Shown: positions 1 through 9,289 of the stretch, in pieces | How positions within the stretch are numbered: position 1 is the stretch's first letter | How the letters are laid out: every line of letters starts with the position of its first letter | Assembly: GCA_022560025.1 (NCBI GenBank) | Contig: JAFISE010000063.1 | Location: forward strand, 1 to 13,661 | Direction of reading: 5' to 3' | DNA from: Stagonosporopsis chrysanthemi | Taxonomy: Eukaryota > Ascomycota > Dothideomycetes > Pleosporales > Didymellaceae | Length of the DNA stretch: 13,661 nucleotides | Notes under the pieces: model-generated | Database searches by the model: none | What the model was told of the DNA's origin: nothing | The model's input: the letters and a program-made list of their open reading frames with translations, nothing else | Program-made: the position numbers and the translations under genes

Positions 1-50
<50 letters not shown>

Positions 51-94
51 GGGGGGGGGGGGTGGGGGGGGGGTGGGGGGGGGGGGTGGGGGTG

Positions 95-123
<29 letters not shown>
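1..123. repeat. Poly-G tract
   Basis: Essentially pure G, broken only by single T residues at 50, 63, 74, 87 and 93. It could be real low-complexity DNA with strong G-quadruplex potential, or a base-calling or assembly artefact at a contig edge. A 27-base G run near the other end of the window and a 14-base C run in an intron show that G/C homopolymers recur in this locus. No telomere-type TTAGGG unit is present. Confidence 0.85.
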
Positions 124-126
<3 letters not shown>

Positions 127-860
127 GTTCGTGACGTGAAATAGTGGGCAAAGTATAAGACTAAACTGCGTGGTGGACTGGGAAACAAAGCAGCATGGAG
201 AAGCAAAGAAACAACAACTCACCTCCACCCCGTAGCAACAGGATCCGACCAATTCTCATGGAACCACTGCACATGCCTTGACCCCGGGCTCGTGTCAGTG
301 AGTCTGACGAGGCGAAGTCGTGGCGTGTCAATCGTGGACGGAGGGACCGGAAGTTGCGACATGTTTCTTCTCTTTTCCCTCCTTCTCTATGTGGTAACAA
401 GAAGGGTGGTGTATCGGGCTGAATGCTTGTATCCAGCCGTACATTGCTAGCGTTGAGCTTATATATAACACGCTACACGGCGAACTGCTTGTGTGACTCA
501 GGCACGGCGTGAAGAACACGGGCGCTGGCTCCACGGAGCTCGGGACGGATCCGGCTGACTCATGGCCGATGGATGCCTTGTCGTACTGCGTGCCATGTTA
601 ATGGTGGATGCGAGAGAGTGCTGCCAGCGGCGCTGGGATGGGAAGTGTATGGTGTGCACGTGCGGGCGCGAAACCGTGTTTGATGCTAGCGCGTTTCTCA
701 GTCTCTGAGGTCAAACTGACGTTGCCAATGGTCAGCAAAGTCTGCGTCGACGGAATTGCTATTACAAGAGGGTATATGCTTAGCTAGATAATCGCAAATC
801 AACTTCTAATATGCCAACGTGAACGAGAACGCTACAAATCCATCTCATGCAAGCCATGCA
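124..860. other. Gene-free stretch downstream of the MBL-fold gene
   Basis: I see no convincing gene. The open frames are under 80 codons, show no recognisable domain, and have no splice signals that join them into anything familiar. A TATATATAA run lies at 460-468, but no coding region follows it at a sensible distance. The right part should include the 3' UTR of the minus-strand gene ending at 861. Confidence 0.6.
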
Positions 861-2053
861 CTACTCCAATATCATGCCCTCGCCGTTCTCCATGTCCTTG
901 AATCTCACGTCTTCAAACTCATCAGCCCCCCACCCACTCCCGCCGTACCCGCCCGACTCCTCACTCCGCGCCTCTCGCAACGCATCCTCGACGGTCCAAA
1001 CCCTCCTCTTCAGGAACCAGCTTATGAACCCCCCGCCCTTCTTCACTTCGTCATGTGTAGCAACCCAGTACTTCGCCCTCAGTATCTGCTGTGCCAGCAC
1101 GCCATTCTTCGCGCCGAGGTTGAGCTGCTGCGCCGCGGATATGCTGACGTCGTGTAGGCCATGCAGGAAGGCGAGGACCTTCAGCTCTGGGTCTGCTTTC
1201 GCAATCGGTACCAGGGCGGTATGTGGGATGCCGTGGGGTGTGTAGATGACGGCTTCTGCGGCCTCGCCGGTCGACGAGGAGAAGCTTTCTTCCAGGCCGT
1301 CGCCGTTGATGGACAAGCTGGAGCGTTGCTTGCGCGGAGTGGTAGAGAGGAAGGGGTGTGTTGCAAAGGTGATGAGGAGGGCGGAGTGGTAGTACAGCGA
1401 GTCTTTTTCAGCGGTCAGGCGGCTGATGCTAAGCCACGAGGGGAGCGGCGAGAGGGAGAAGTCGTGCCAGTCGCTGTCGTCGACAAAAGTGGGCGTTGTG
1501 GTGACGGTGCGGAAGTGCGACCAGGAGGAGATCAGTTTGGATGCCTCCTGTTGCTTATCAGTATGCGACTGTAGCTTTCATAGACGGACGGACAGACCTC
1601 TGTCGCAAACACAGGCACGTCGCGATGCACCTCCAGCAGCGTCTCCTTGTGGCAGTGGTCGGTGAACTCGTGCGAGATGGCAACAGCATCAATGAGCGTC
1701 TCGTCGTCTGCGCCGGCTCTTCTCTTGCTGCCCCGGCGCATCCCTCCCGCGAGCATCTCGACCTGGCGCACCATGTCCTCGACTTCCGCGACACTCTGCA
1801 CAGCACTGGGCGTGGCGTGCCATTGCTGCGAGAACCACTTTGCGACGTCTGACTGACCGCCCACGAACCACGGGTCGATCAATATGTTGTAGTATACGCG
1901 GCTGCCATGCTTGACTGCGTTCGCGGGCCGCGGGATCTGGAGCAGCCAGGACGTGTCGGCGTTCAGGTGGTGCAGGATGGGCCGGCGCGTTGCGAGCGCT
2001 CTGACAACGGCATCGCGTGTTTCGAGGTGGAGCTGTTCCGAGGGCTCGTCCAT
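861..2053 (-). CDS. Metallo-beta-lactamase-fold hydrolase-like protein, two exons
   Basis: Model: exon 1 2053-1598, 50 bp intron 1597-1548, exon 2 1547-861, giving 380 residues. The splice joins the frames exactly, placing ...VFATE before EASKLISSW. Near residues 30-65, LNADTSWLLQIP and NILIDPWFVGGQSDVAKWF are strand and loop signatures of a fungal MBL-fold family (COG2220-like, from memory). The putative metal motif is SHEFTDHCH, with H128, D132, H133 and H135; the usual HxHxDH has Phe at its second His. Later LHGLHD, NLGAKNG and YWVATHDE resemble the distal metal-site and C-terminal parts of the family. There is no signal peptide or membrane segment, so it is probably soluble. Substrate is unknown. 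The start is the first ATG before the conserved region and is followed by G; the -3 base is T, a weak context. It lies on the same strand as NUP2, 553 bp away, and shares no obvious function with it. Confidence 0.85.
1548..1597 (-). other. Intron of the MBL-fold gene
   Basis: The donor is GTCTGT (1597-1592), a less common donor. The acceptor is CAACAG ending at 1548, and a CTGAT branch-like site lies about 10 bases before it. Removing these 50 bases is phase 0 and joins the two frames without a stop. Other GT sites nearby (GTCCGT, GTCTAT) give a stop or the wrong frame. Confidence 0.75.
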
Positions 2054-2074
2054 GGATACAATCGGTGTGGGAGA

Positions 2075-2086
2075 TCACCAGGGCAT
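2075..2086 (-). promoter_or_regulatory. Minimal upstream ORF before the MBL-fold gene
   Basis: Reading the minus strand, ATG CCC TGG TGA encodes M-P-W-stop and ends 21 bases before the main ATG at 2053. If the transcript starts upstream of it, it could lower or gate translation. A further ATG at 2112 opens a frame that overlaps the main start, so the transcription start probably lies close by. Transcription of this segment is inferred, not shown. Confidence 0.35.
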
Positions 2087-2439
2087 AGTGACGCGTTTGT
2101 GTATAAAGTCATGATGAAAGTATGGCGCTAGCGGTGACAGCGATGACGCAGGGGCCAGGGTTCAATCTGACTCTAATAAAGCCGAGCAAGGCTATGAAGG
2201 ATCGCTGCTACAAACTTCACGTGAGTGGCTTCACTTTAATGTGCATAATGGCTTTAGTTCACCGTAGAAGCATGCACTGCACTGCACTGCTAAAGAACAT
2301 CTTGAAGCTCACAAATGTATTGGTTTGGCTATCGTACACGAAATCTGTTGCTGCCGGGTCAAGTGCTCAGAGCCGCCGGAAACGCCACGCAATGCAATGC
2401 TACGACAAGAAAAAGCAGATCGTTCGTATGAGAATCGTG

Positions 2440-2577
2440 CGTCAGGACGCGTAGAAAGGCATGCAAATCAGGCTCCTGTCAAGTGACAAGACGCGTACCA
2501 AACCAGGCAAATCAAGCCCCTGCCAAGTGACAAGACGCATACAAAGCTCGCAAATCAGACTCCGGTCAAGTGACATC
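2440..2577. repeat. Degenerate 43-44 bp tandem repeat, about 3.5 copies
   Basis: Units begin AAATCA at 2465, 2509 and 2552 and share the core CAAGTGACAAGACGC. Spacing is 44 and then 43 bases. The third copy is cut short after AAGTGACAT. A partial, more diverged copy precedes them (GACGCGTA...GC, from about 2440). It lies just beyond the NUP2 stop codon and 390-520 bases upstream of the MBL-fold gene. Confidence 0.8.
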
Positions 2578-2606
2578 GGAGGGAGTAAAGGCACTTTTCA
2601 AAGCAA

Positions 2607-5600
2607 TTAGTTGGGGATGCACTCGTTGTACTTCCGGGAGAACTCTTCGGCAACCTCAGGGCTCTTCATGGCAAAGTAGACTGGTGTCAAGCCCTTGTCC
2701 TTGCCAGGTCGGGTTGCCTGCACCATCTTCTTGCTGCTGCCAGCGACAGTCGAGCGAAGGGCGGGCAGGACTTGGTAGTTGAGGGGGGTCGCGCCACTGG
2801 GAATGCGGATGCGCACAAAGCACTTGCCGCTAACCTTATCCTTCAGGATCCACAGGGGGCCGCGAGCGAAGTTCTCCCACTTCTTGGTCCCGTCACCTTG
2901 GTCAACCTGCTGCTTGGCGAGAGCAAGGTCAACGTGGAACACGATGTCGGTGGTGGCCTTCTCGTCTTCTGTCAGTTGCGACAGGTCAACCTGCTCATGC
3001 TTCTCGCCTTCCTCGTCGTCCTCAGCCGTCGAGTCCTTGTTAGCCTCGGTCTCAGAGAGCGGTGTGCCGGCGCGAGAGTTGAACACGGAAGAGGGCACGG
3101 AGCTGGGGGCAGAAGCACCGAAGTTGGGAGCAAGGAGAGACGATCCGGCGGCTCCACCAAAGGCGAAAAGACTGCCAGATGGAGGGGGCTTTGATGGGGT
3201 GGTAGAGAACTCAGCCGGGGAGGGAGTGGCAGGCTGGAACTGCAACGCTGGGCCGCCATTCTTTTTCTCTGTTGCTGGAGCACCGCCGAACTTAATCGGG
3301 CTGCCGACCTTGAACGTCTGGTCGCCTGCAAATGTGTTTTTAGAGGGTGCAGTGTTAGCGCCTGCGTTCGCAAAGTTGAAGGGGGTGAAGATCGTCTTGG
3401 GCGTCGACGTGCCGTTGGTCTGGCCGCCGTTCTGCTTCTCAGCTTCGCTTTCAGCATCGTCGGCTCTCGTCATGCGAGAGAGCAGACTGCCCTTGCCGCC
3501 AGTCGCCTGCTTCTTGCTTGTAGTGGCATCAGAATCGGTCTCAGATTCATCTAGCTTGCGTTTCGGAGACGTGGATCCGTTAGAGCCCGCTGCCTGATCG
3601 GCTTGAGAGTCATCCTCCTGGTCCTCTTCGTCATCCGTGTCGTCCTGGTTGGTAGACGATGGACCTGAAGACAGATGACTAAAGAGATTCCCTGATGGGC
3701 TTGGGGCAGCGCTGGGTGTGTCGAACACTGATCGACCACCTGTGGTGGAAGGTGCAGGGCTCGCAGCGCGGAAAAAGCTGGGCGATGACGCGCCACTTGC
3801 TGGCTTTGCAAGGTTGGCGAACAAATTGGTGGATGCAGCTTGTTTGTCTTCAGCGGCGGGCTTCGCAAGGTTGGCGAAGAGGCTAGTGGAAGCAGCGGGC
3901 TTGTCTTGAGCAGCAGGCTTCACAAGGCTAGCGAATGGATTGCTGGAAGCAGCGGGTTTGTCCGCAGCAGCAGGCTTTGCGAGGCTGGCAAATGGGTTTG
4001 CAGGAGCAGCCGGCTTATCTTCAGCAGCGGGCTTCGCGATGTTGGCAAACGGATTTGTGGAGGGAGCTGGCTTGTCGTTGGCGACATCTTTAGTCGACTC
4101 CTTTGCTGGCTCGGAGACAGCAGCAGGAGTTGTAGCACCAGAAGCATTTGTGGAGCCGGCAAGACTGAATCCGCCGGCAGAAGCGATAGTCTCCTTTTCC
4201 TTGGCGAGACGATCAGCCTCCTCCTTGTCATAGCGGGCGCTCCACTCTTCTTCAGTCTCGTCATCCGAGTCATAGTCGGCATCTTTGGCCTTCTTCTTGC
4301 GCTCAGCTGCGAGCTGCTCGTAAGTCTTCGCGTTCTTGGCGAACGCAGCCATGAAATCTGTATTTTCACCACTCGAGCTGCCACCAAAGCTTGGTGTAAA
4401 GCCACCCGCTGATGTAGTCTTAGGTACACCAAATGATGGGGTGAAGCCTGTTGAAGGCGTTGAGGTCTTAGATGCTCCAAACGAAGGAGTAAAGCCTGTT
4501 GTGGGTGCGGCAGTCTTCGGTGCTCCAAATGAAGGAGCGGAGCCAGCCAAGGGCGCAGAAGCCTTTGCTCCAAATGAAGGAGTGAAGCCAGTTGGGGCGG
4601 CAGCAGGCTCTGATGCATCTGTACCCTTTGCGGCGCCGAACGTTGGAAAAGCGCTAGGGGTTGAGGAGCCTGTAGAAGCGCTGAACGAGGGCGTGAATCC
4701 AGTCGTGCCAGACTTAGGCGCAGATGGGCCAGCTGATGCACTGAATGCAGGCTTGGAGCCAAAGCTTGGAGCAGCGGCCTTGGGAGGTTGGACGCTCTTC
4801 TCTGGTGGTGAACCCTGGCTGATGGCGCTTGAGAACATGTTTGAAGTCGCACTTGCGGCACTTGGCTCGTATGTGTCTTCTGACTGTGATGAAGCAGGCT
4901 CGCTAGGTCGCGAACGCTTGGAAGACTCCAGGGTTCCTTCAAGTTCTTCTTCATTGGACTTGCGCTTGGAAAGTGCTGATTCGAAGCCGGTAACACCCTT
5001 CGCCGCTGCACGCTGCTTCTTCGCGTTGTCAATCTTCGTCTTGAGTGTACGGGTCTGTTGGTGATGCCAGATTGACACGGAGGACCAGTCAGCCATGGGT
5101 GAAGCATTGTTGAGCATCTCTCGGAACTTGCGGTTCATAGCCTCAAGTTGAAGGCTCAGCTGTAAGACGTGCTCAACCAGGTCCTCAGGATCTTCTGGAG
5201 TGGCGAGATCATCAACAACCCAGTCCTTTGGAACGTTGAGTTTGCCGATCTTAGGCAATTGTGGCGCGGCCGATGTGTTGAGAGTTGGTACTTTGGGTTC
5301 TGAAGTTCTCGCTGGTGTAGGAGAAGCAGGAGGCTGGGCTCTCGATGCGCTGAACATGTTTGGAGTGCCGGTTGAAGAGCCGGCAGCACTTGCAAACGGA
5401 TTGGGAGGTTCTGTAGCAGGGGCTCGTTGCACAGGTGTCTGTTCGATAGGAGATGGCTCCGCTGGCAATGGTGTTGCGGCACCAAACTTGAACGGAGTCG
5501 TGGAGGTCGCCGTGGTTGTGGGCGCTGGCTCGGCAGGTTTCTCTTCGACAGCAGGTGCCTCCGTCGGAACTGGTTTTGCGGCACCAAAGTTGAATAAGCC

Positions 5601-7253
5601 CGTGGAGGGAGTCGCGGCTGCGGGTTTGAGTGTGCTTGTGCCGAAGTTGAACGGCGACTGCGATACTGGAGCGGGTGTACTCTGTTCGGGCGCTGCGGAC
5701 GTTGCAGCAAAGCCGAATGACGATTGCGAGAACGGAGCGGGTGTGCTCTGTTCGGGTGCTGCGGACGTCGCACCAAAGCCGAATGATGATTGTGAGAATG
5801 GAGCGGGTGTACTTGGGGCGGCAGCGGATGAGTTTGCACCAAAGTTAAACAGTGACTGCGAGGCTGGAGCGGGTGTTGTAGAGTTTGCGCCAAAGTTGAA
5901 TAGTGACTGCGAGGCTGGGGCTGGTGCGCTCTGTTCGGGTGCTGCTGACGTTGCGCCAAAGCCGAATGACGATTGTGAGAATGGAGCAGGTGTGCTTGGG
6001 GCGGCGGCGGACGAGTTTGCACCAAAGTTGAACAGTGACTGCGAGGCTGGGGCAGGAGTGCTCGGTTCGGGTGCAGCTGACGTTGCGCCAAAGTTGAATG
6101 ACGATTGCGAGAATGGAGCTGGCGTGCTTGGGGCGGCGGCGGATGAGTTTGCACCAAAGTTGAACAGTGACTGCGAGGCTGGGGCAGGAGTGCTCGGTTC
6201 GGGTGCTGCTGACGTTGCGCCAAAGTTGAATGGCGATTGTGGAGCTGGTTTGTTCTGGGCGGGTGCCGCTGAGTTTGCACCGAAGTTAAATAGTGACTGC
6301 GAGGCCGGAGCTGGAGTGCTCGGCATGGCTGCTTCTGAAGAGCTTGCGCCGCCAAAATTGAAGGCGGACGCAGATGTGGCATTCGTTGTTCCGAACACGC
6401 TAGTGAAGCCAGATGAGCTGCTTGTGGTGTTTTGCTGAGCTCCGCCGAACGGGTTACTTGCAGGCTGGCTGCCGAACATGGAGCCGCCAAAGGGTGTGGA
6501 TGAGCCGTTCGCAGCAGGCGCGTTGCCATTCGGGCCGCCGAAGGGGTTGTTCACCGAGGCAGCAGGGGAGAAGTCGAAGCCACCCGCAGGTGCCTGGAAG
6601 GCGTTGCTTTGGTTGCCACCACCGAAGCTGGGGGCGGGGAAAGAGTTGTTGGTGAAAGCGTTGTTCGAGTTCGTGGGCTGGGCGGGAGGGAAGCTGCTTG
6701 TTGTGCTGGCTCCAAACGCGCCGCCAAACATGCCGCCGGTAGAGGTGTTTGCGCCGTTGTTGTCACCTCCAATGGGTGCTGAAGCTCCGAAGCCGAGACT
6801 GGGAGACTGCTGAGTTCCGCCAAAGTTGGCGCTTTGTGAGAAACCCTGGGGTGTCGCGTTAGAAGCGCGTTGGGACAGCAAATGCATGTTTCGCACGGCC
6901 AGGCGATGTGCGGGGCTGAAAGTTTCGGCCATGGTCGCGGTGGTGAATGCGATCGCGGCAGATGTGCGCCTTGGGGTGCAGGCGCGGATGACTTACGGAG
7001 GAGGCAGCAGCAGCTGGGCGGCGGGGCTTAAGGGTCTTGATCCTGTGGGGCGACTATCAGCGCGTGCAAGTCAAGGTGAATGTGGAAGTGCGCGGCTCGT
7101 TTGAGGTGACAGGCGTGGTGAAGGCGAGACTTACTTGCGAGCTGCCAATTGAGCTGCGGTCGCGCGCTGCGGGGGATCAGCTGGCTCATCGCGCTCGTTG
7201 TAGGGGTCCTCGGGACGGCCCTGTCCGAACAGGTTGGTGCGCTTCGAACTCAT
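2607..7253 (-). CDS. NUP2: Nucleoporin NUP2 (FG-repeat, nuclear basket), three exons
   Basis: Model: exons 7253-7135, 7042-6997 and 6845-2607, 1467 residues. The N-terminus begins MSSKRTNLFG and continues with QRATAAQLAARKIKTLKPRR; the KR at 4-5 and basic cluster at 39-48 resemble the importin-alpha docking segment of Nup2/Nup50. Residues 56-555 are FG-rich, with an FNFG/FGFG tandem array at about 234-458. A conserved, probably folded segment follows at about 585-705 (PKIGKLN..., mixed helix). GFTPSFG repeats lie at about 750-876, a charged helix at 890-940, and five 19-residue NPFA repeats at 977-1069. Acidic (about 1124-1138) and PKRKLDE NLS-like segments precede a C-terminal Ran-binding domain (about 1340-1467). 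Known role: a mobile nuclear-basket nucleoporin that helps release cargo from importin-alpha and binds Ran-GTP. The start ATG has A at -3. The RanBD is diverged, so Ran affinity is not certain. Confidence 0.93.
3805..4080 (-). repeat. NUP2: NUP2 array of five 57 bp (19-residue) repeats
   Basis: Five units spaced exactly 57 bases apart, anchored at 3813, 3870, 3927, 3984 and 4041. Each encodes a variant of KPAAEDKPAAPANPFASLA. The NPFA or NLFA core replaces the usual FG, and lysines make this stretch more charged than the N-terminal array. Confidence 0.85.
4385..4600 (-). repeat. NUP2: NUP2 GFTPSFG tandem repeats (45-48 bp units)
   Basis: The codons for GFTPSFG recur at spacings of 45, 48, 48 and 45 bases (anchors 4396, 4441, 4489, 4537, 4582). 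More diverged copies continue to about 4760. Linkers are rich in S, T, A and K. Confidence 0.8.
5635..6350 (-). repeat. NUP2: NUP2 FNFG array of 66 bp units with AB higher-order pattern
   Basis: Eleven units, with FG cores at about 5641, 5707, 5773, 5839, 5890, 5956, 6022, 6088, 6154, 6220 and 6286. Spacing is 66 bases throughout except one 51-base step (5839-5890). Two alternating types are seen: SQSLFNFGANSSAAAP and SQSSFNFGATSAAPEP, so the larger unit is 132 bp. One copy has FGFA instead of FGFG. Confidence 0.9.
6846..6996 (-). other. NUP2: NUP2 intron 2, containing an in-frame ATG
   Basis: The donor is GTAAGT (6996-6991). A TTCTAAC branch site lies about a dozen bases before the acceptor CCCCAG ending at 6846. 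It is 151 bp and phase 0 on both sides. The ATG at 6932 lies inside this intron and is in frame with exon 3, so an ORF caller would start there and add about 29 residues that the spliced mRNA should lack. An earlier TTTCAG acceptor gives the wrong frame. Confidence 0.75.
7043..7134 (-). other. NUP2: NUP2 intron 1
   Basis: The donor is GTAAGT (7134-7129). The acceptor is CCCCACAG ending at 7043, with a GCGCTGATAG branch-like site before it. It splits codon 40: CGC AA joins G ATC AAG, giving R-K-I-K inside the basic importin-alpha-binding segment. Confidence 0.85.
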
Positions 7254-7349
7254 GGTCGCGCCGTGTGGTGTTGACGTGAGGCGCGGCGATGGCGATGGGC
7301 TGGCTGGGATGGCAGGAAATGTTTTGATGCCGACGGTGTTAAGAAAGAG

Positions 7350-7366
7350 GACGTGCGCCGCACGTC
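7350..7366. promoter_or_regulatory. Palindrome with bZIP-like half-sites upstream of NUP2
   Basis: GACGTGC, a 3-base spacer, then GCACGTC form a perfect 7 bp inverted repeat about 97 bases before the NUP2 ATG. The right arm runs into ACGTCA (7362-7367), a CRE/ATF-type core. Its position suits a promoter-bound dimer, but binding is inferred. Confidence 0.4.
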
Positions 7367-8670
7367 ACGCTAGCCCAGCTTCAAGCTTCACCCATGCAAC
7401 ACATACAGCCGAGAACCGTCAGCACAAGACATTCACCGTGAGTTGAGTGCAGAGCAAGACGAGACAGGATGGATGCGAAAAACTGTATTCAGGCTTGCGT
7501 TTCTTATTGAGGCATTGTCGCAGAGGTACTCCATTCACTGTAGTCCAGCCGCTGGTGAAGTGAGGCCATGCCAGCCTAGCAACGGCAGTCTTGCTTATGT
7601 CGACTGCAACACGGCTCAGACATGCTTACAGAGTGTTTGAAATGTGCGTATGTTTCCCGTTGCAACTCGAATTCTTTCTCTCTTGGTGTGTCTGTACACG
7701 TCCCTGCTGCCAGCTCTTGCAGTCACCCGCACGATCGATTCGATTGCCTTCACTCCAAAGAACGCCGTTGAGCCATCGAGTGTCTGCGCTCTGCAAGGCT
7801 GCACGCCTTGTTGCATTCGTCTCAAAGTGTCAGCGATGATAACAGCTTTTGACGTTGGTGTGCATCTCAGCCAGCTCAACACCGTCTTCACCAGGACATG
7901 CTACGTGTATGGACACAATCGTAGCTGTGGATCCTGCTTCTTGCGCGGAAGTGAGATCAGTAATTCTCTGGGCCCAGATTTCACCTATAGCAAGATGTTA
8001 AAGACTCCACACCGTAGAGGAGGAATTGTGAAGCAGGCCTGTGGGAGCCTCCACAGCACAACAGTGGAGCACACCCTATTGAGTAGTACACTAGAACACT
8101 GCAAATGGCTCGAATCGAAGATCGCCGATGCGGTGTGCCTGGCGATCACTTTATTCTTTTTATTGCCAAAGAGCGGTATAGAAGCAGTTGCATAGACCAC
8201 CGCGATGCTCGGACGCGTCAAGCAGCTCGGCCAGCTCTGAGAAGCACAAAGCCACACTGCGACGAACCCATACATACACAAGCGCGTCCAGCCGAAGCCG
8301 CGATCCAGGGTGCCTCGACAAGTCCAGGCCCTTGTGCTAGGCCGAACATGCTGAGACGCGGGGAGAGCAATGTGCATCGTGACGCCTTCGAACCACGGAG
8401 AACGTTTGCATGGGGGAAGACGTGGGGAGCCAGCACGCACCTGTCAGCGGCGAGTCTCGAAACAAAAGCTCCACGCAGTCGACATGGCAACTTCGGATGG
8501 TGCTCCGCTCGTTCTAGCAGACGGCGCAGGGCCAGCAGCAAGAGGTTCAGCTCGGTGCAGTTCTTGCAGGGTGCGCGGTAGTCGGTGAGCGCGGAGGCTA
8601 GGCAAATGGAGTCGCAGGATCGCAGAGTATGATTCGGCTGCAAGTGCCGCAGCAGCGGCCGTCTCCAATC

Positions 8671-8718
8671 GCGCAACGCAGCGCAACGCAGCGCAACGCA
8701 GCGCGACGCAGCGGGACG
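8671..8718. repeat. 10 bp tandem repeat
   Basis: GCGCAACGCA is repeated three times exactly (8671-8700), then once with one change (GCGCGACGCA, 8701-8710), then a diverged partial copy. The period equals about one DNA helical turn. It lies in non-coding sequence. Confidence 0.9.
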
Positions 8719-9289
8719 ACTGCTGTGCCACTGCTTGCGTGTTGAAGTCGCCCTTTTGCTGCGGCCGCTCTGCCCAGCGCTCACCTCAGTGTCGTATCGG
8801 CGCTCACGGGCGCTGGCGGTGCCGGTGCTTCCAAGCGGTTGCAAGCTGCGATTCGACGGCTGGAGCATCTGGGGCTTATCATCTCAAATCCATCGGCTCG
8901 TGCTGGATGGACCACAGCCTAGCACCCCACCGCACCAGTGCGTTGCGGCATTTGGCACGCCTTCATGTGTATACATAAGCAGCGCTGCCTCCGCCGCTGC
9001 CCGTGACAACTTGTTGACCTGTTGACCGTGAAGTTCCCGCACCATTACGCTGAGATCCATCGCCGCCGTGCCGCGCCCTGCTTCTTGGGACTGAGCCGTA
9101 TAACCCCGGATTAGCCACCCACCAGCCTGCTTGACGACGCGCTTGTCCAGTCCAGCAAGTGCGGTTGCCATTCCGTCACCGATCCGATCTCTCCGCGGCG
9201 TCCGCTTTGGCTGATATGGCGGTTGCTTGGTGATGATTGCTCGTGCTACATTCCCCTCCACCACACGTTCCCGTCTATTTACACCTGAC

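Larger units (their letters stand above)
2054..2606. other. Intergenic region between NUP2 3' end and MBL-fold gene
   Basis: It serves as the NUP2 3' flank and the promoter of the gene starting at 2053. No gene is seen; a 110-codon plus-strand frame at 2122-2454 has no recognisable content. It contains the tandem repeat at 2440-2577, a short CACTGCACTGC run near 2275-2288, and three perfect ACGCGT boxes at 2091-2096, 2447-2452 and 2491-2496. Confidence 0.7.

Noticed and set aside
1..123. Telomere end
   Set aside because: No TTAGGG-type units are present; only G with rare T.
819..1574. Several plus-strand frames opposite the MBL-fold gene
   Set aside because: Antisense shadows; the minus-strand frame carries the family motifs.
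2122..2454. 110-codon plus-strand frame followed by an AATAAA at 2175-2180
   Set aside because: The AATAAA lies inside the frame rather than after it, and the protein is not recognisable.
5200..6438. 412-codon plus-strand frame across NUP2
   Set aside because: It is the antisense shadow of the 66 bp FG repeats; a frame open in one repeat unit stays open in all.
8218..8868. 216-codon minus-strand frame
   Set aside because: It runs through the 10 bp tandem repeat and gives low-complexity RCVALRCAA sequence; no family, no splice context.
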